Shown: positions 28,086 to 37,400, numbered from the stretch's first letter. The stretch: 64,000 nt of DNA from Chryseobacterium gotjawalense (GCF_030012525.1 NZ_CP124855.1:868001-932000); one strand, 5' to 3'. The notes: a model not told the origin generated them from the letters alone. Translations and numbers: made by a program.

Positions 28086-29048
28086 ATGCTTAAAGCAGGT
28101 TTAGTTGGCGCAGGCCATTTAGGAAAAATCCATTTAAAATTATTAAATCAATCCGAAAAATACGAATTAGTCGGTTTTCATGATGCAGATAAAGAAAACG
28201 GTAAAAAACTGGAAGCGGAATTCGGTTATAAATATTTTGAAAATTTCGGGGATCTTTTAAGTGAAATCGACATGCTCGATATTGTGACTCCAACGCTTTA
28301 TCACTACGATTATGCGATGAAAGCCATCGAAAACCGTAAACATTTTTTCATTGAAAAACCGGTGACGCAGACTTTAAAACAGGCCGAAGAAATCCTGTAC
28401 AAATGCCGTGAATTCGGGATTAAAGCGCAGGTTGGTCATGTTGAAAGATACAATCCGGCGTTTATTGGTTCTAAAGATTATATTAAAGATCCGATGTTTA
28501 TTGAGATTCACCGGTTGGCAGAATTTAATCCCAGAGGAACTGATGTTTCTGTGGTTTTGGATTTAATGATCCACGATCTGGATATTTTATTGTCGATTGT
28601 AAAATCAAAAGTGAAAGCCATTCATGCGAGCGGAGTTTCGGTCGTTTCGAAATCTCCGGATATCTGTAATGCGAGAATTGAGTTTGAAAACGGTTGTGTG
28701 GCGAATCTGACGACTTCCAGAATTTCGATGAAAGCGATGCGGAAATCCCGTTTTTTCCAGAAAGACGCTTATATTTCCGTTGACTTTTTAGAGAAAAAAG
28801 CCGAAGTAATCCGCATGAAACCGGCACCGGAACACCCAAGTGATTTCGATATGATTATTGAAAATGCTGAAGGTGAAAAAAATCAGATTATTTTTGAATA
28901 TCCGAACATTCAGCCCAATAATGCAATTCTTGATGAACTGGAAAGTTTTGCGGATGCGATTACTGAAAATAAAAAGGTAGAAGTTTCTTTGGAAGACGGA
29001 ACGGAAGCGTTGAAAGTTGCGCTGGAAATTGTGAGGTTGATTTCATAA
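28086..29048 (+). CDS. Gfo/Idh/MocA-family NAD(P)-dependent oxidoreductase
   Basis: This 320-residue protein has an N-terminal Rossmann fold GLVGAGHLGKIHLKLL and the catalytic Lys in FFIEKPVTQ. The C-terminal alpha/beta dimerisation domain includes VGHVERYNPAF and DLMIHDLDILLSI. Members oxidise or reduce sugars, inositols or biliverdin; the substrate is not clear. It heads a plus-strand series with the following hydrolase, M23 peptidase and hydroxyacyl-CoA dehydrogenase, all closely spaced. Confidence 0.9.
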   Translation: MLKAGLVGAGHLGKIHLKLLNQSEKYELVGFHDADKENGKKLEAEFGYKYFENFGDLLSEIDMLDIVTPTLYHYDYAMKAIENRKHFFIEKPVTQTLKQAEEILYKCREFGIKAQVGHVERYNPAFIGSKDYIKDPMFIEIHRLAEFNPRGTDVSVVLDLMIHDLDILLSIVKSKVKAIHASGVSVVSKSPDICNARIEFENGCVANLTTSRISMKAMRKSRFFQKDAYISVDFLEKKAEVIRMKPAPEHPSDFDMIIENAEGEKNQIIFEYPNIQPNNAILDELESFADAITENKKVEVSLEDGTEALKVALEIVRLIS

Positions 29049-29065
29049 TTACTCAAAAATTGCGA

Positions 29066-29827
29066 ATGAAAAAATCATTAATTATATTTATTTTATTCTC
29101 GCTTTTAGGTTGTAAATCAAAAGTAGCGACTGATCATTCGAATCATAAATATTTATTATCTCTAGTAAAGTATAGAGATTCAACTCGCAATCGAGTAATT
29201 CCTATAGCGATCTACGGACATTTAGACAAAAAATTAGTGAGCAAAACTCCCATAATTTTCAGTCATGGTTATGGTGGAAATAAGGGAGGTGACTACATTG
29301 AAGATTACACTTATTTATTGGAAACACTCGCCAGCAAAGGTTATTTTGTAATCAGCATTCAGCATGAGTTAAAGACGGATGAACTTCTTGCAATGGATGA
29401 ACCTTTAAAAGTTACAAGAATGCCAAATTGGAAAAGAGGTGCAGAAAATATCGGTTTTGTTTTAAATAAAATAAAGGAAGAATATTCTTCACTAAATTTT
29501 GATAAACTAGTTATAATTGGTCATTCTAATGGTGGAGATATGTCGGTTCTATTTGCACATCAACATCCGGAATTGATTCATAAATTAATTTCTATGGATA
29601 ACAGAAGAATGGATTTACCAAAAACGCATAAACCAAAAGTTTATACTTTACGTTCAAGCGACTATCCGGCCGACGAAGGCGTTTTACCTTCTAATGAAGA
29701 ACAGAAAAAATTTGGAATTACCGTTCAATTCACTGATATAAAACATAGCAGTATGGATAATGACGCTAATGAAGAGGAACGAAAATACTTGACTTCAAAA
29801 ATATTAGAGTATCTGAATGAAAATTAA
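29066..29827 (+). CDS. Alpha/beta-hydrolase lipoprotein
   Basis: The ATG at 29066 gives MKKSLIIFILFSLLGC, a clean lipoprotein signal; a TTG two codons upstream is less likely. The protein (253 residues) has the PAF-acetylhydrolase/chlorophyllase-like pattern: oxyanion region FSHGYGGNKGGDYIEDYTYL, nucleophile GHSNGGDM and a His near KHSSMDND. Periplasmic esterase or lipase activity is likely, with unknown substrate. Its stop codon directly abuts the next gene's ATG. The DNA is more AT-rich than the flanking genes. Confidence 0.8.
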   Translation: MKKSLIIFILFSLLGCKSKVATDHSNHKYLLSLVKYRDSTRNRVIPIAIYGHLDKKLVSKTPIIFSHGYGGNKGGDYIEDYTYLLETLASKGYFVISIQHELKTDELLAMDEPLKVTRMPNWKRGAENIGFVLNKIKEEYSSLNFDKLVIIGHSNGGDMSVLFAHQHPELIHKLISMDNRRMDLPKTHKPKVYTLRSSDYPADEGVLPSNEEQKKFGITVQFTDIKHSSMDNDANEEERKYLTSKILEYLNEN

Positions 29828-30646
29828 ATGAAAAAAATATTATTAATATTATTTTTGTTTGTTCAAACTTTTCTTTTCTCCCAAGAGAAATGGAATATTA
29901 AATTTTACAATGAAGTCAATAACCGCGAGATTTCGATATTTGCGGACAATAACGAGCTGATGCCGATGTCTGCACAGTTTACTTTTAAACTGACCAATTT
30001 AACGTGTACATTGCCAAATGACGACATCGTGGTTATTCCACCTCAAACTAAAAAATTTCTGATCGCCAAACTGATTCCCATTAAACCCAAAGAAGCCAAC
30101 TCGTTCTCTTACACCAATTCCTATAATTTTGGAAATGCACGACAGGAAAGTTTTGATGATGATTATATCTACGCACTGCCTTTTGAAAAAGGTAAAACAC
30201 AGACCATTTTTCAGGGTTATAACGGAAAATTTTCGCATCAGAATGAATTTTCACTGGACTTCGACTTAAAAATGGGAAGTCCGATTTTGGCTGCCCGGGA
30301 AGGAATTGTAGTAGAAGTGGTGAACAACAATAACCGGAGTTGTCCTGATATTTCCTGCGCAAAATTCAACAACAGAATTCTCGTCATGCACAGCGACGGT
30401 ACTTTTGCCGATTACTCTCATTTGAAATTCCAGGGCGCAGTCGTGAAAAAAGGCGATCTTGTAAAAAAAGACCAGCTTCTCGGTTACAGCGGAAGTACGG
30501 GATTTGCAAGTGGTCCCCATTTACATTTCGCCGTGTTTATTAATCGGATAGACGGAAAAAGGACATTTATAAAGACAAAATTTAAAACTTCTGAAAGTGA
30601 AGCAACGCTTTTAGAAGAAGGAAAAAGTTACACTAAAAATTATTAA
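29828..30646 (+). CDS. M23-family metallopeptidase (LytM-like)
   Basis: This 272-residue protein has a signal peptide (FVQTFLFSQ). After an N-terminal beta-rich domain, the C-terminal half carries the peptidase M23 motifs HQNEFSLDFDL (zinc His/Asp), ILVMHSDGTFADYSHL and GPHLHFAVF (HxH). It most likely cleaves peptidoglycan peptide cross-links in the periplasm. It follows the hydrolase with no spacer and precedes the dehydrogenase by 10 bp. Confidence 0.9.
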   Translation: MKKILLILFLFVQTFLFSQEKWNIKFYNEVNNREISIFADNNELMPMSAQFTFKLTNLTCTLPNDDIVVIPPQTKKFLIAKLIPIKPKEANSFSYTNSYNFGNARQESFDDDYIYALPFEKGKTQTIFQGYNGKFSHQNEFSLDFDLKMGSPILAAREGIVVEVVNNNNRSCPDISCAKFNNRILVMHSDGTFADYSHLKFQGAVVKKGDLVKKDQLLGYSGSTGFASGPHLHFAVFINRIDGKRTFIKTKFKTSESEATLLEEGKSYTKNY

Positions 30647-30656
30647 AAATTTAAAT

Positions 30657-31550
30657 ATGAATAAAAATATTGTTGTTATCGGAGCCGGAACCATGGGAAA
30701 CGGAATTGCGCATACTTTTGCACAAACCGGTTTTAAGGTAAATTTAGTAGATGTTTCACAGCAGGCATTAGACAAAGGTTTGGCAACGATTACTAAAAAT
30801 CTGGACAGAATTATTTCCAAAGGAAACCTTACCGAAGAACAGAAATCTGAAACTTTAAATAATATTTCGACTTTCACAAATCTGGCAGATTGTGCTTCAA
30901 ACGCGGATTTAATTGTAGAAGCAGCTACAGAAAACCTGGATTTAAAGCTGAAAATCTTTAAACAGATGGACGAATTAGCTCCTGCGAACTGTATTCTTGC
31001 AACCAACACTTCTTCGATTTCGATTACCAAAATTGCGTCGGTAACTAATCGTCCCGAAAAAGTAATCGGAATGCACTTTATGAATCCCGTTCCGATTATG
31101 AAACTCGTGGAAATCATCAAAGGCTACTCTACTTCCAAAGAAACGTTTGACGAGATTTATGAGATGAGTAAAACTTTAGGAAAAACGCCGACCGAAGTGA
31201 ACGATTATCCGGGTTTTGTGGCGAACAGAATTTTGATGCCGATGATTAACGAAGCCATCGAAACTTTATATAACGGAGTTGCCGGAGTGGAAGAAATCGA
31301 TACCGTGATGAAGCTGGGAATGGCTCATCCGATGGGACCTCTGCAACTGGCAGATTTCATTGGACTGGATGTTTGTTTGGCGATTCTTAATGTGATGTAC
31401 GACGGTTTCAAAAATCCAAAATATGCACCGAATCCTTTATTGGTGAATATGGTTACGGCAGGAAAATTAGGAGTGAAATCCGGTGAAGGTTTTTATGATT
31501 ATTCGGAAAGCAGAAAAGCGGAGAACGTTTCGAAAATGTTTTTGAAATAA
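30657..31550 (+). CDS. 3-hydroxybutyryl-CoA dehydrogenase (3-hydroxyacyl-CoA dehydrogenase)
   Basis: The protein has 297 residues. The NAD-binding motif is VIGAGTMGNGIAHTFAQTG and the catalytic His lies in IGMHFMNPVPIMKLVEII. The helical C-terminal domain has FVANRILMPMINEA and GPLQLADFIGLDVCL. It is the short stand-alone form rather than the FadB fusion and interconverts acetoacetyl-CoA and 3-hydroxybutyryl-CoA. It is the last gene of the series begun at 28086. Confidence 0.95.
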   Translation: MNKNIVVIGAGTMGNGIAHTFAQTGFKVNLVDVSQQALDKGLATITKNLDRIISKGNLTEEQKSETLNNISTFTNLADCASNADLIVEAATENLDLKLKIFKQMDELAPANCILATNTSSISITKIASVTNRPEKVIGMHFMNPVPIMKLVEIIKGYSTSKETFDEIYEMSKTLGKTPTEVNDYPGFVANRILMPMINEAIETLYNGVAGVEEIDTVMKLGMAHPMGPLQLADFIGLDVCLAILNVMYDGFKNPKYAPNPLLVNMVTAGKLGVKSGEGFYDYSESRKAENVSKMFLK

Positions 31551-31655
31551 TTTTAAATGCTTAAACTTTTCCTCCAAATTAAAAACAGAGATAATCCGTT
31601 CGAAAATTTCAGGAAAATATAAAATTCACAGGAATCAATTTCAATAAATAATTAT

Positions 31656-31663
31656 TATCTTTG
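31656..31663 (+). promoter_or_regulatory. -7 box for the small acidic protein gene
   Basis: TATCTTTG, 23 bp upstream of the ATG, matches TAnnTTTG. No -33 TTG is seen at normal spacing. Confidence 0.4.
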
Positions 31664-31686
31664 ACGCAGTTATAAACATTAAGAAA

Positions 31687-31926
31687 ATGAAATTACCAAA
31701 GTTTTTATTAGCAGACAATTCAGATTTTCCTGAAGATTTATTCGTAGTTCACACCGAATACCCAAGATTTGTTTTGAATGTTGAGGAAGAGGAAGTAGAA
31801 TGGTTCGATGACCTGGAAGGAGATGACGAAGAAACTGTAGCAGATGAAGCTACAAAAGTAGTCGAAGCAGCTTTCAAATGGTGCGACGAAGAACTCGCTA
31901 AATATGACGAGGAAGAAGAAGACTAA
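31687..31926 (+). CDS. Small acidic conserved protein, 79 aa
   Basis: This short cytosolic protein is very acidic, with Glu/Asp runs at about 40-58 (LNVEEEEVEWFDDLEGDDEE) and at the C-terminus (YDEEEED). The N-terminal part (MKLPKFLLADNSDFPEDLFV) is hydrophobic and conserved-looking. It has its own -7 box and terminator, which supports a real, independently expressed gene. I recognise the type from flavobacterial genomes but know no function. Confidence 0.75.
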   Translation: MKLPKFLLADNSDFPEDLFVVHTEYPRFVLNVEEEEVEWFDDLEGDDEETVADEATKVVEAAFKWCDEELAKYDEEEED

Positions 31927-31938
31927 ATAGCAAAACAA

Positions 31939-31968
31939 AAAGGAACTCCGCAAAGAGTTCCTTTTTTT
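31939..31968 (+). terminator. Rho-independent terminator of the small acidic gene
   Basis: Stem AAAGGAACTC/GAGTTCCTTT with loop CGCAAA is followed by a T run. It is A-rich on the other side, so it could also serve the minus strand. Confidence 0.88.
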
Positions 31969-31993
31969 ATGCAGAATGGTGATGAAGTAAAGT

Positions 31994-32431
31994 TTATAAC
32001 TTATTAAATTTCAATAACAAAAGGTTTCCTTTATACAGTTCTAACGTAGATCCGTTCACCACATATTTCGTAGCAGCGCCCAACATACTGAAGAAGTTGG
32101 TTTCTTCGCTCATATTGTCACACATCATTTTAGTAGAACCGATATTCTTGGTAGAAAAATTCCCGACAGTACGGTCCAGCATTACCTCTCCAAAATAACT
32201 GTTACAGCCGCCATTTCCGGTAATTTTTGCAGTTTCTATAACCAAAGTCGGCTTTTTGCCTTTTACGTTATCAGCCAAAGTCCATTGGGTATTTGCAATA
32301 TTGGGTTGCGGAGTTCCAACTTTTGATTTGGAAGTTGCCATGGTTGAGCAGGAAACAACCGTTGCAGCTGTAAAAATGGCTAAGAAAATATTTCTAAAAA
32401 TATTCGTTTGTGGAAAGTGAATTGCTTTCAT
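31994..32431 (-). CDS. META/HslJ-domain lipoprotein
   Basis: This 145-residue protein has a lipoprotein signal (FTAATVVSC). Its single META domain has NTQWTLADN, KITGNGGCNSYFGEVML and MMCDNMSEETNFFSML, the consensus of HslJ-type proteins. The HslJ homologue of E. coli is a heat-inducible outer-membrane protein affecting novobiocin resistance; here the role is inferred only as envelope-associated. Confidence 0.87.
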   Translation of the reverse strand: MKAIHFPQTNIFRNIFLAIFTAATVVSCSTMATSKSKVGTPQPNIANTQWTLADNVKGKKPTLVIETAKITGNGGCNSYFGEVMLDRTVGNFSTKNIGSTKMMCDNMSEETNFFSMLGAATKYVVNGSTLELYKGNLLLLKFNKL

Positions 32432-32512
32432 TTTTAAAATTTTAATACCTCAAATTTAAGTAATAATATTGATTTAACGGATAACAGCAGGATTTAATGT
32501 TTCTGGGAAAAC

Positions 32513-32545
32513 AAAAAAGCATCTCTTTTCAGAAATGCTTTTTTA
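32513..32545 (-). terminator. Terminator downstream of pheT
   Basis: AAAAAAGCAT/ATGCTTTTTT arms form a stem with T runs on both strands, 20 bp beyond the pheT stop codon. Confidence 0.7.
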
Positions 32546-32564
32546 TTGGTATTAATCGATTTGT

Positions 32565-34967
32565 CTAAGATCTTAATTCTGCAGAAAATTCTTTCTGGAA
32601 AGTTTTGATTAAAGAATTCATCACTTCAGTAATATCTTTATCCTCCAAAGTTTTTTCTTCATTTAAAAGTTCAAAACTCATGGCGTAAGATTTCTTTCCT
32701 TCCGGAAGATTCTTGCCTTCATAAACATCAAATAAATTAATATTTTTTAAATATTTTGAAGGATTGTTTCTCGCCGCTTTATAGAGTTCGGCGTAGGTGA
32801 TATTCTTGTCAATCAGTAAAGCGAGGTCTTTTCTGGTTTTATTGAATTTTGGAATATCTTTGAATTTCAGATTATCTTTGGTTCTGAAACGCTGTGCAAC
32901 TTCCAGTTCTATTTCTGCGTAGAAACATTCCTGATCGATATCCGCATCTTTCAATAATTCGGGACTTACTTTTCCTAACCTTGCGACGGTTTTTCCGTTC
33001 ACCGTTAATTCAATTGCATCGGAAAAACGGGGATCTTCCAGGTATTTTTCTTCAACCGAAACCGGGAGTGAATCCAAAAGAATTTTCAAATACGATTTCA
33101 ATCGGTAAAAATCGGTAACCGATTTTGGCTGCAACCAGTTTTCTGCTTCGTCTCGGCCTGAAACCAAAATTGCCAGTTGTTTTCTTTCCAGATAAGTTTG
33201 TTTTTTGTGATAGATTTTGCCCAGCTCAAAAAACTTAATATTCTGATTTTTTCTTTTAATATTATAATCAGCATTTTCCAAAAGTCCTTCTAATAAAGAC
33301 TTTCTCATAAATGCTAAATCTCCGCTTAAAGGATTTAAAAGTCGCACCGCCTCTGTTTCATCTTTCACCGATGTTAAAGAATTGTTCATCACTTCATTGA
33401 AGCCGTTGCTTTGCAAAGTTCTCGCCCAGCCGTTTTCCAGAGCATCCTGGTCATCAAAACTTAATTTTACTGGCGTGAAAGAAATCTTTTGTGGAGAATC
33501 AATTTTGTTGTATCCGTAAATTCTTAAAATTTCCTCAATCACATCAATTTCTCTGGTAACATCGGCTCTGTAAGCAGGAACAGAAATTTCTAAACCATTC
33601 TGAATTTCATTTAAAACCGTAATTTCGAGTGATTTTAAAATCTCTTTGATTTTTTCTTTATGAATTTTTGTTCCTAAGATTTGCTCCACTTTAGAAAAAC
33701 GAAGAATAATATAATGGTCTTCGATTTTTGCCGGATAATGTTCCAAAAGTTCGCCCACCATTTTACCACCCGCAATTTCTGCGATCATAGCGATTGCGTG
33801 TGTCAGCGCGGTTCTGGTCATATTGGGATCTACTCCCCGTTCGAAACGGAAAGAGGCATCGGTATTTAAACTATGAAATTTCGCTCCTTTTCTCACACCA
33901 ACCGGATTGAAATAAGCACTTTCTAAAAAGATGGTTTTGGTATTTTCTGACACGCCGGAATTTTGACCACCGAAAACGCCCGCAATACACATTGGGTTAT
34001 TTTCGCCGTCTTTGATCATGATTTCGGTTCCGTTCAGGGTTCGTTCAACGCCATCTAAAGTGGTGAATTTTGTTCCTTTTTCATTCACACCGACTTTCAC
34101 TTTTTTACCAGCGATTTTATCACCGTCAAAGGCATGAAGCGGTTGACCCAAACCGTGAAGGATATAATTCGTGATGTCAACAATATTATTAATCGGACTT
34201 AATCCAATTGCTTTCAAACGGTTTTTCAACCAATCCGGAGAAGCCTTCACTTCTACATTTTCGATTACCGCACCGATATATCTTGGACATAATTCCGAAT
34301 CTTCAACTTCAATTTGAAAATCAGTCGTTCCTTCAATATTTAAAGGTTTTGAAACTAATTTTTCAAAATTAGAATCATTTTGATGAGTACTTAAATAAGC
34401 GTTTAGATCACGGGCAACACCGTAATGTGCCATTGCATCCGTTCGGTTAGGCGTTAAACCAATTTCATAAACCAGATCATTGGTCAGCTCAAAATAATCT
34501 GCGAAATTTTTACCGACTTCAAATTTAGTTTCATCCAAAATCATGATTCCGCCGTGATCATCGCTCAAACCCATTTCATCTTCAGCACAGATCATTCCCT
34601 GAGAAACTTCACCACGGATTTTTGCTTCTTTAATGTCAAAAGAACTTCCGTCTTTTCCGTAAATTTTGGTTCCAACTACGGCGACAGGAACGGTTTGTCC
34701 CGCAGCAACATTGGGCGCACCGCAAACGATATTTAAGATTTTTCCGGATCCTACATCTACCGTCGTTACTTTTAATTTATCAGCATTTGAATGTTGCTCA
34801 CAAGTCAAAATTTTCCCGACAACAATTCCCTCCAAACTGCCTTTCACAGATTCAAACGGATCAATTCCCTCCACTTCCAGACCAATATCAGTCAGGTATT
34901 CGCCAATCTTTTCGGATTTTAAATCGGTGTTAATGTATTCTTTCAGCCAGTTGTTTGAGATTTTCAT
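32565..34967 (-). CDS. pheT: Phenylalanine--tRNA ligase beta subunit
   Basis: This 800-residue protein has the full bacterial PheT architecture: a B1 domain and EMAP-like tRNA-binding fold (about 1-150, ILTCEQHSNADKLKVTTVDV), a B3/B4 editing domain (about 210-380), a B5 domain (about 400-470), the catalytic-like core and a C-terminal FDX-ACB anticodon-binding domain (about 705-800, FKDIPKFNKTRKDLALLIDK). It works with PheS, which is not in this window. Confidence 0.97.
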   Translation of the reverse strand: MKISNNWLKEYINTDLKSEKIGEYLTDIGLEVEGIDPFESVKGSLEGIVVGKILTCEQHSNADKLKVTTVDVGSGKILNIVCGAPNVAAGQTVPVAVVGTKIYGKDGSSFDIKEAKIRGEVSQGMICAEDEMGLSDDHGGIMILDETKFEVGKNFADYFELTNDLVYEIGLTPNRTDAMAHYGVARDLNAYLSTHQNDSNFEKLVSKPLNIEGTTDFQIEVEDSELCPRYIGAVIENVEVKASPDWLKNRLKAIGLSPINNIVDITNYILHGLGQPLHAFDGDKIAGKKVKVGVNEKGTKFTTLDGVERTLNGTEIMIKDGENNPMCIAGVFGGQNSGVSENTKTIFLESAYFNPVGVRKGAKFHSLNTDASFRFERGVDPNMTRTALTHAIAMIAEIAGGKMVGELLEHYPAKIEDHYIILRFSKVEQILGTKIHKEKIKEILKSLEITVLNEIQNGLEISVPAYRADVTREIDVIEEILRIYGYNKIDSPQKISFTPVKLSFDDQDALENGWARTLQSNGFNEVMNNSLTSVKDETEAVRLLNPLSGDLAFMRKSLLEGLLENADYNIKRKNQNIKFFELGKIYHKKQTYLERKQLAILVSGRDEAENWLQPKSVTDFYRLKSYLKILLDSLPVSVEEKYLEDPRFSDAIELTVNGKTVARLGKVSPELLKDADIDQECFYAEIELEVAQRFRTKDNLKFKDIPKFNKTRKDLALLIDKNITYAELYKAARNNPSKYLKNINLFDVYEGKNLPEGKKSYAMSFELLNEEKTLEDKDITEVMNSLIKTFQKEFSAELRS

Positions 34968-35057
34968 TTCTGTCGTAAATTTCAGATGTTAAATTTCCTA
35001 TTTCTTTAATAAAGCTATTAAAATAAGAAAGGTGCAAATATCGTGATTTTGAAGGTT

Positions 35058-35096
35058 AAAAAAAAATTGAGATTCAAAAAGTTTTGAATCTCAATT
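35058..35096 (-). terminator. Rho-independent terminator of dnaN
   Basis: On the minus strand a 14-bp stem ATTGAGATTCAAAA/TTTTGAATCTCAAT is followed by TTTTTTT, about 33 bp after the dnaN stop. Confidence 0.88.
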
Positions 35097-35128
35097 AATA
35101 TGGTGTACAATTATTTAAAAGCGCTTTG

Positions 35129-36259
35129 TTACATCCCGATCACCGGCATCGAAAGCATCAGTAATTTTTCCTGATCTTCTAAACCATCTACCGGTTCGAT
35201 GATTCCCGGTCGGTTGGGTTGTGACATTTTCATGGTGATATCGTCTGCTGAAAGCACCGATAACATTTCCGTTAAAAACTTAGAACTGAAACCGATATTG
35301 ATGTCTTCTCCGTTGTAATCGCAGGGAATCTGCATATCTGCTTTGTTGGCAAATTCTGTATCTTCGGCATGCAAATGAAGAATATTTCCTGATAATTTGA
35401 AACGGACCTGGTTCGTGGATTTATTAGACATAATAGAAGCTCTTCTGATTGAATTCAATAAAAGACTTCTGTTAATCGTCAAAACATTTGGATTTTCTTT
35501 TGGAATAACCGCTGAATAATTGGGATATTTGCCATCGATCAGACGACAGATCCAGATATTATTTCCGAAAGTGAATTTTGCCATATTTTCATTAAACTCA
35601 ATAGAAACTTCGTCGTTAGAAGATGCTAAAATGCTTTTGAAAATCGCCAGAGGTTTCTTCGGCATAATGAATTCTACCGGTTCAGCGTTCATCAAATCGG
35701 TTCTTTTGTAAACGACCAAACGGTGCGAATCTGTAGAAACGAAATTGGTTTCATCTTCTTTGAACTGGAACAAAACTCCGGTCATCACCGGGCGCAAGGA
35801 ATCGTTGCTGGTTGCAAATAAAGTATTGTTTAAAGCTTCAGATAAAATACCCGCAGAAATGGTTACGCTTTGCGCTGCATCAAATTCAGGGATTTCCGGA
35901 TAATCTTCTGCGTGATCCAGTGCCACAGCGAAGTTATCTTTCTCATCCAGTATTTCGAGCAGTTTTCCGTTTCCGTCTTCGGCATCTTTCACAGAAAGAG
36001 TCAGGGGTTGGTCGCCATAAGTTTTCACAAATTCCTGAAATATTTTAGCGGGAACTGCAATCCTTCCTTCTGCATCAGACTTCACCTCCAAAGAAGTAAT
36101 CAAAGTCGTCTCTCCATCCGAAGCGGTAATTTTCAGGTTCTCTTTTTCAATTTCAAACAAAAAGTTTTCTAAAATCGGCCGCGACTGAGAATTGGAGATT
36201 ACTCCGCTTACGGTTTGCAGAGCTTTCTGTAATTCACTACTTGAAACAATAAATTTCAT
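35129..36259 (-). CDS. dnaN: DNA polymerase III beta sliding clamp
   Basis: The start at 36259 (MKFIVSSSELQKAL) fits the family; an ATG eight codons upstream adds residues not found in clamps. The 376-residue product has the three repeated clamp domains, with LRPVMTGVLFQFKED starting domain II and the C-terminal MLSMPVIGM. It encircles DNA and binds polymerases through QxxLF-type motifs; one is present in the Y-family polymerase of this window. Confidence 0.96.
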   Translation of the reverse strand: MKFIVSSSELQKALQTVSGVISNSQSRPILENFLFEIEKENLKITASDGETTLITSLEVKSDAEGRIAVPAKIFQEFVKTYGDQPLTLSVKDAEDGNGKLLEILDEKDNFAVALDHAEDYPEIPEFDAAQSVTISAGILSEALNNTLFATSNDSLRPVMTGVLFQFKEDETNFVSTDSHRLVVYKRTDLMNAEPVEFIMPKKPLAIFKSILASSNDEVSIEFNENMAKFTFGNNIWICRLIDGKYPNYSAVIPKENPNVLTINRSLLLNSIRRASIMSNKSTNQVRFKLSGNILHLHAEDTEFANKADMQIPCDYNGEDINIGFSSKFLTEMLSVLSADDITMKMSQPNRPGIIEPVDGLEDQEKLLMLSMPVIGM

Positions 36260-36282
36260 AAAATCAATTATTATTAATTTCA

Positions 36283-36314
36283 CAAATATATAAATTAAAC
36301 CCTAAAAAATGCAA
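36283..36314 (-). promoter_or_regulatory. Two-element promoter of dnaN
   Basis: On the minus strand TTG (36314-36312) and TATATTTG (36290-36283) are separated by 21 bp, a full match to the flavobacterial consensus. The ATG lies 24 bp downstream. Confidence 0.6.
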
Positions 36315-36358
36315 TATTTGGCAGGATAAAAAAAGTTTCGGTGAAAAAGTTACCAACA

Positions 36359-37075
36359 TTAATCTGTTTTCAAAACAGGACCATTTTTCCGCTTAGAAGG
36401 ATCAATATTAATTTTCAGATTCAGATAAATAAGGTGTAAATTCTTATTTCCGGAATTTGAAAACTCTCTTTGCCAAAGATATCCCGATCCTACCCCAAAA
36501 GTTTGGTCAATCTGATAACTAAAACCAGCATAAACACGGTTTCTGGCAAACCCCGGATTATCGTTTAAAATAAAAAAGACTTCGTCGTAGGCATTTGCAG
36601 AAACAGTTCCCGACTCCACCGTTTCTGAATTCAGCGGAACCGAAACATTCAGCCTGTACCTGAATCTTATCCTGTCTGAATGCAAATCGGTAACAGGTTC
36701 GTAAAACCAACTTTTTTCAACTCTGAAACGGTTTTCAAATTTAAACTTTCCCGATTTTAACTCGATGATGTCCTGCAGCCATATCCTAAATTCTTCCTTA
36801 CTAAAACGATGATTTTTGTAAGTGCCGTAGCGGCCGGCGCCAATGAGGATCTTCTGATTTTTAGATAAATTATACCCCAGTCCTCCTTTGATTTCATAAT
36901 AATCCGGATAAGAATAGTCTTCTATTCCCCATAACTGGGCTTCTGCATCAATGTAAAATTTGGGATGAAATTTATAGGTCACCGTCAACACATCAAGACT
37001 TGAGATATGCTCGCGTTGCGCATTAACTACAGAAAAAAATGCTAAAAATAAAATCAGAAAAACCTGTTTTTTCAT
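36359..37075 (-). CDS. DUF2490 outer-membrane protein
   Basis: This 238-residue protein has a signal peptide (MKKQVFLILFLAFFSVVNAQ). A predicted 10-12-stranded beta-barrel follows, with KFYIDAEAQLWGIEDYSYPD, FRIWLQDIIELKSGKFKFEN and RYRLNVSVPL, matching the DUF2490 family of Bacteroidetes and Proteobacteria. It is thought to sit in the outer membrane; the function is unknown. It is monocistronic between dnaN and uvrA. Confidence 0.85.
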   Translation of the reverse strand: MKKQVFLILFLAFFSVVNAQREHISSLDVLTVTYKFHPKFYIDAEAQLWGIEDYSYPDYYEIKGGLGYNLSKNQKILIGAGRYGTYKNHRFSKEEFRIWLQDIIELKSGKFKFENRFRVEKSWFYEPVTDLHSDRIRFRYRLNVSVPLNSETVESGTVSANAYDEVFFILNDNPGFARNRVYAGFSYQIDQTFGVGSGYLWQREFSNSGNKNLHLIYLNLKINIDPSKRKNGPVLKTD

Positions 37076-37182
37076 GGCATAAAGATAATTTATTTAGGCA
37101 ATGTGAAAAAATAAATTTTTCTGATTAACTTTATTTTATGATGGTTTCAGAATTTAATGAAACGGTATTTTATAAGAAAACA

Positions 37183-37212
37183 AAAAATGCAGTACCGAAG
37201 TATTGCATTTTC
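37183..37212. terminator. Bidirectional terminator-like hairpin between the DUF2490 gene and uvrA
   Basis: AAAATGCAGTAC/GTATTGCATTTT arms with a CGAA loop are flanked by A and T runs on either side. On the minus strand it ends in TTTTTTG. Confidence 0.55.
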
Positions 37213-37375
37213 TGTTTAGAAGGTTTAAGTAAAAACTTATCTTTTTCTCATCAAATGTGTAATTAAATCATTCAAAATTCTTCTCATGATATTACTACAT
37301 TTTGGTTTCAACAAATATTGTGAATTTTATCGAAACATGCAAATAATTCCGATAAATTTTCTCTTAAAAAATCCG

Positions 37376-37383
37376 TAATTTTG
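37376..37383 (+). promoter_or_regulatory. -7 box of uvrA
   Basis: TAATTTTG fits TAnnTTTG, 17 bp before the ATG. No -33 TTG is evident. Confidence 0.4.
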
Positions 37384-37400
37384 TAGCCTTAAATTTTACA

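Larger units (their letters stand above)
37076..37400. other. Intergenic region upstream of uvrA with hairpin and tiny ORF
   Basis: A hairpin at 37183-37212 (AAAATGCA..GTAC/GTAT..TGCATTTT) and a minus-strand ORF at 37237-37287 encoding the 16-residue basic peptide MRRILNDLITHLMRKR are all that stand out. Transcribed on the minus strand, the tiny ORF would be followed 24 bp later by the hairpin and T-rich tract. This could be a small peptide transcript, but no promoter with both elements is visible. Confidence 0.3.

Noticed and set aside
30611..31120. 169-codon minus-strand ORF across the 3-hydroxybutyryl-CoA dehydrogenase gene
   Set aside because: It is antisense to an unmistakable dehydrogenase NAD-binding domain.
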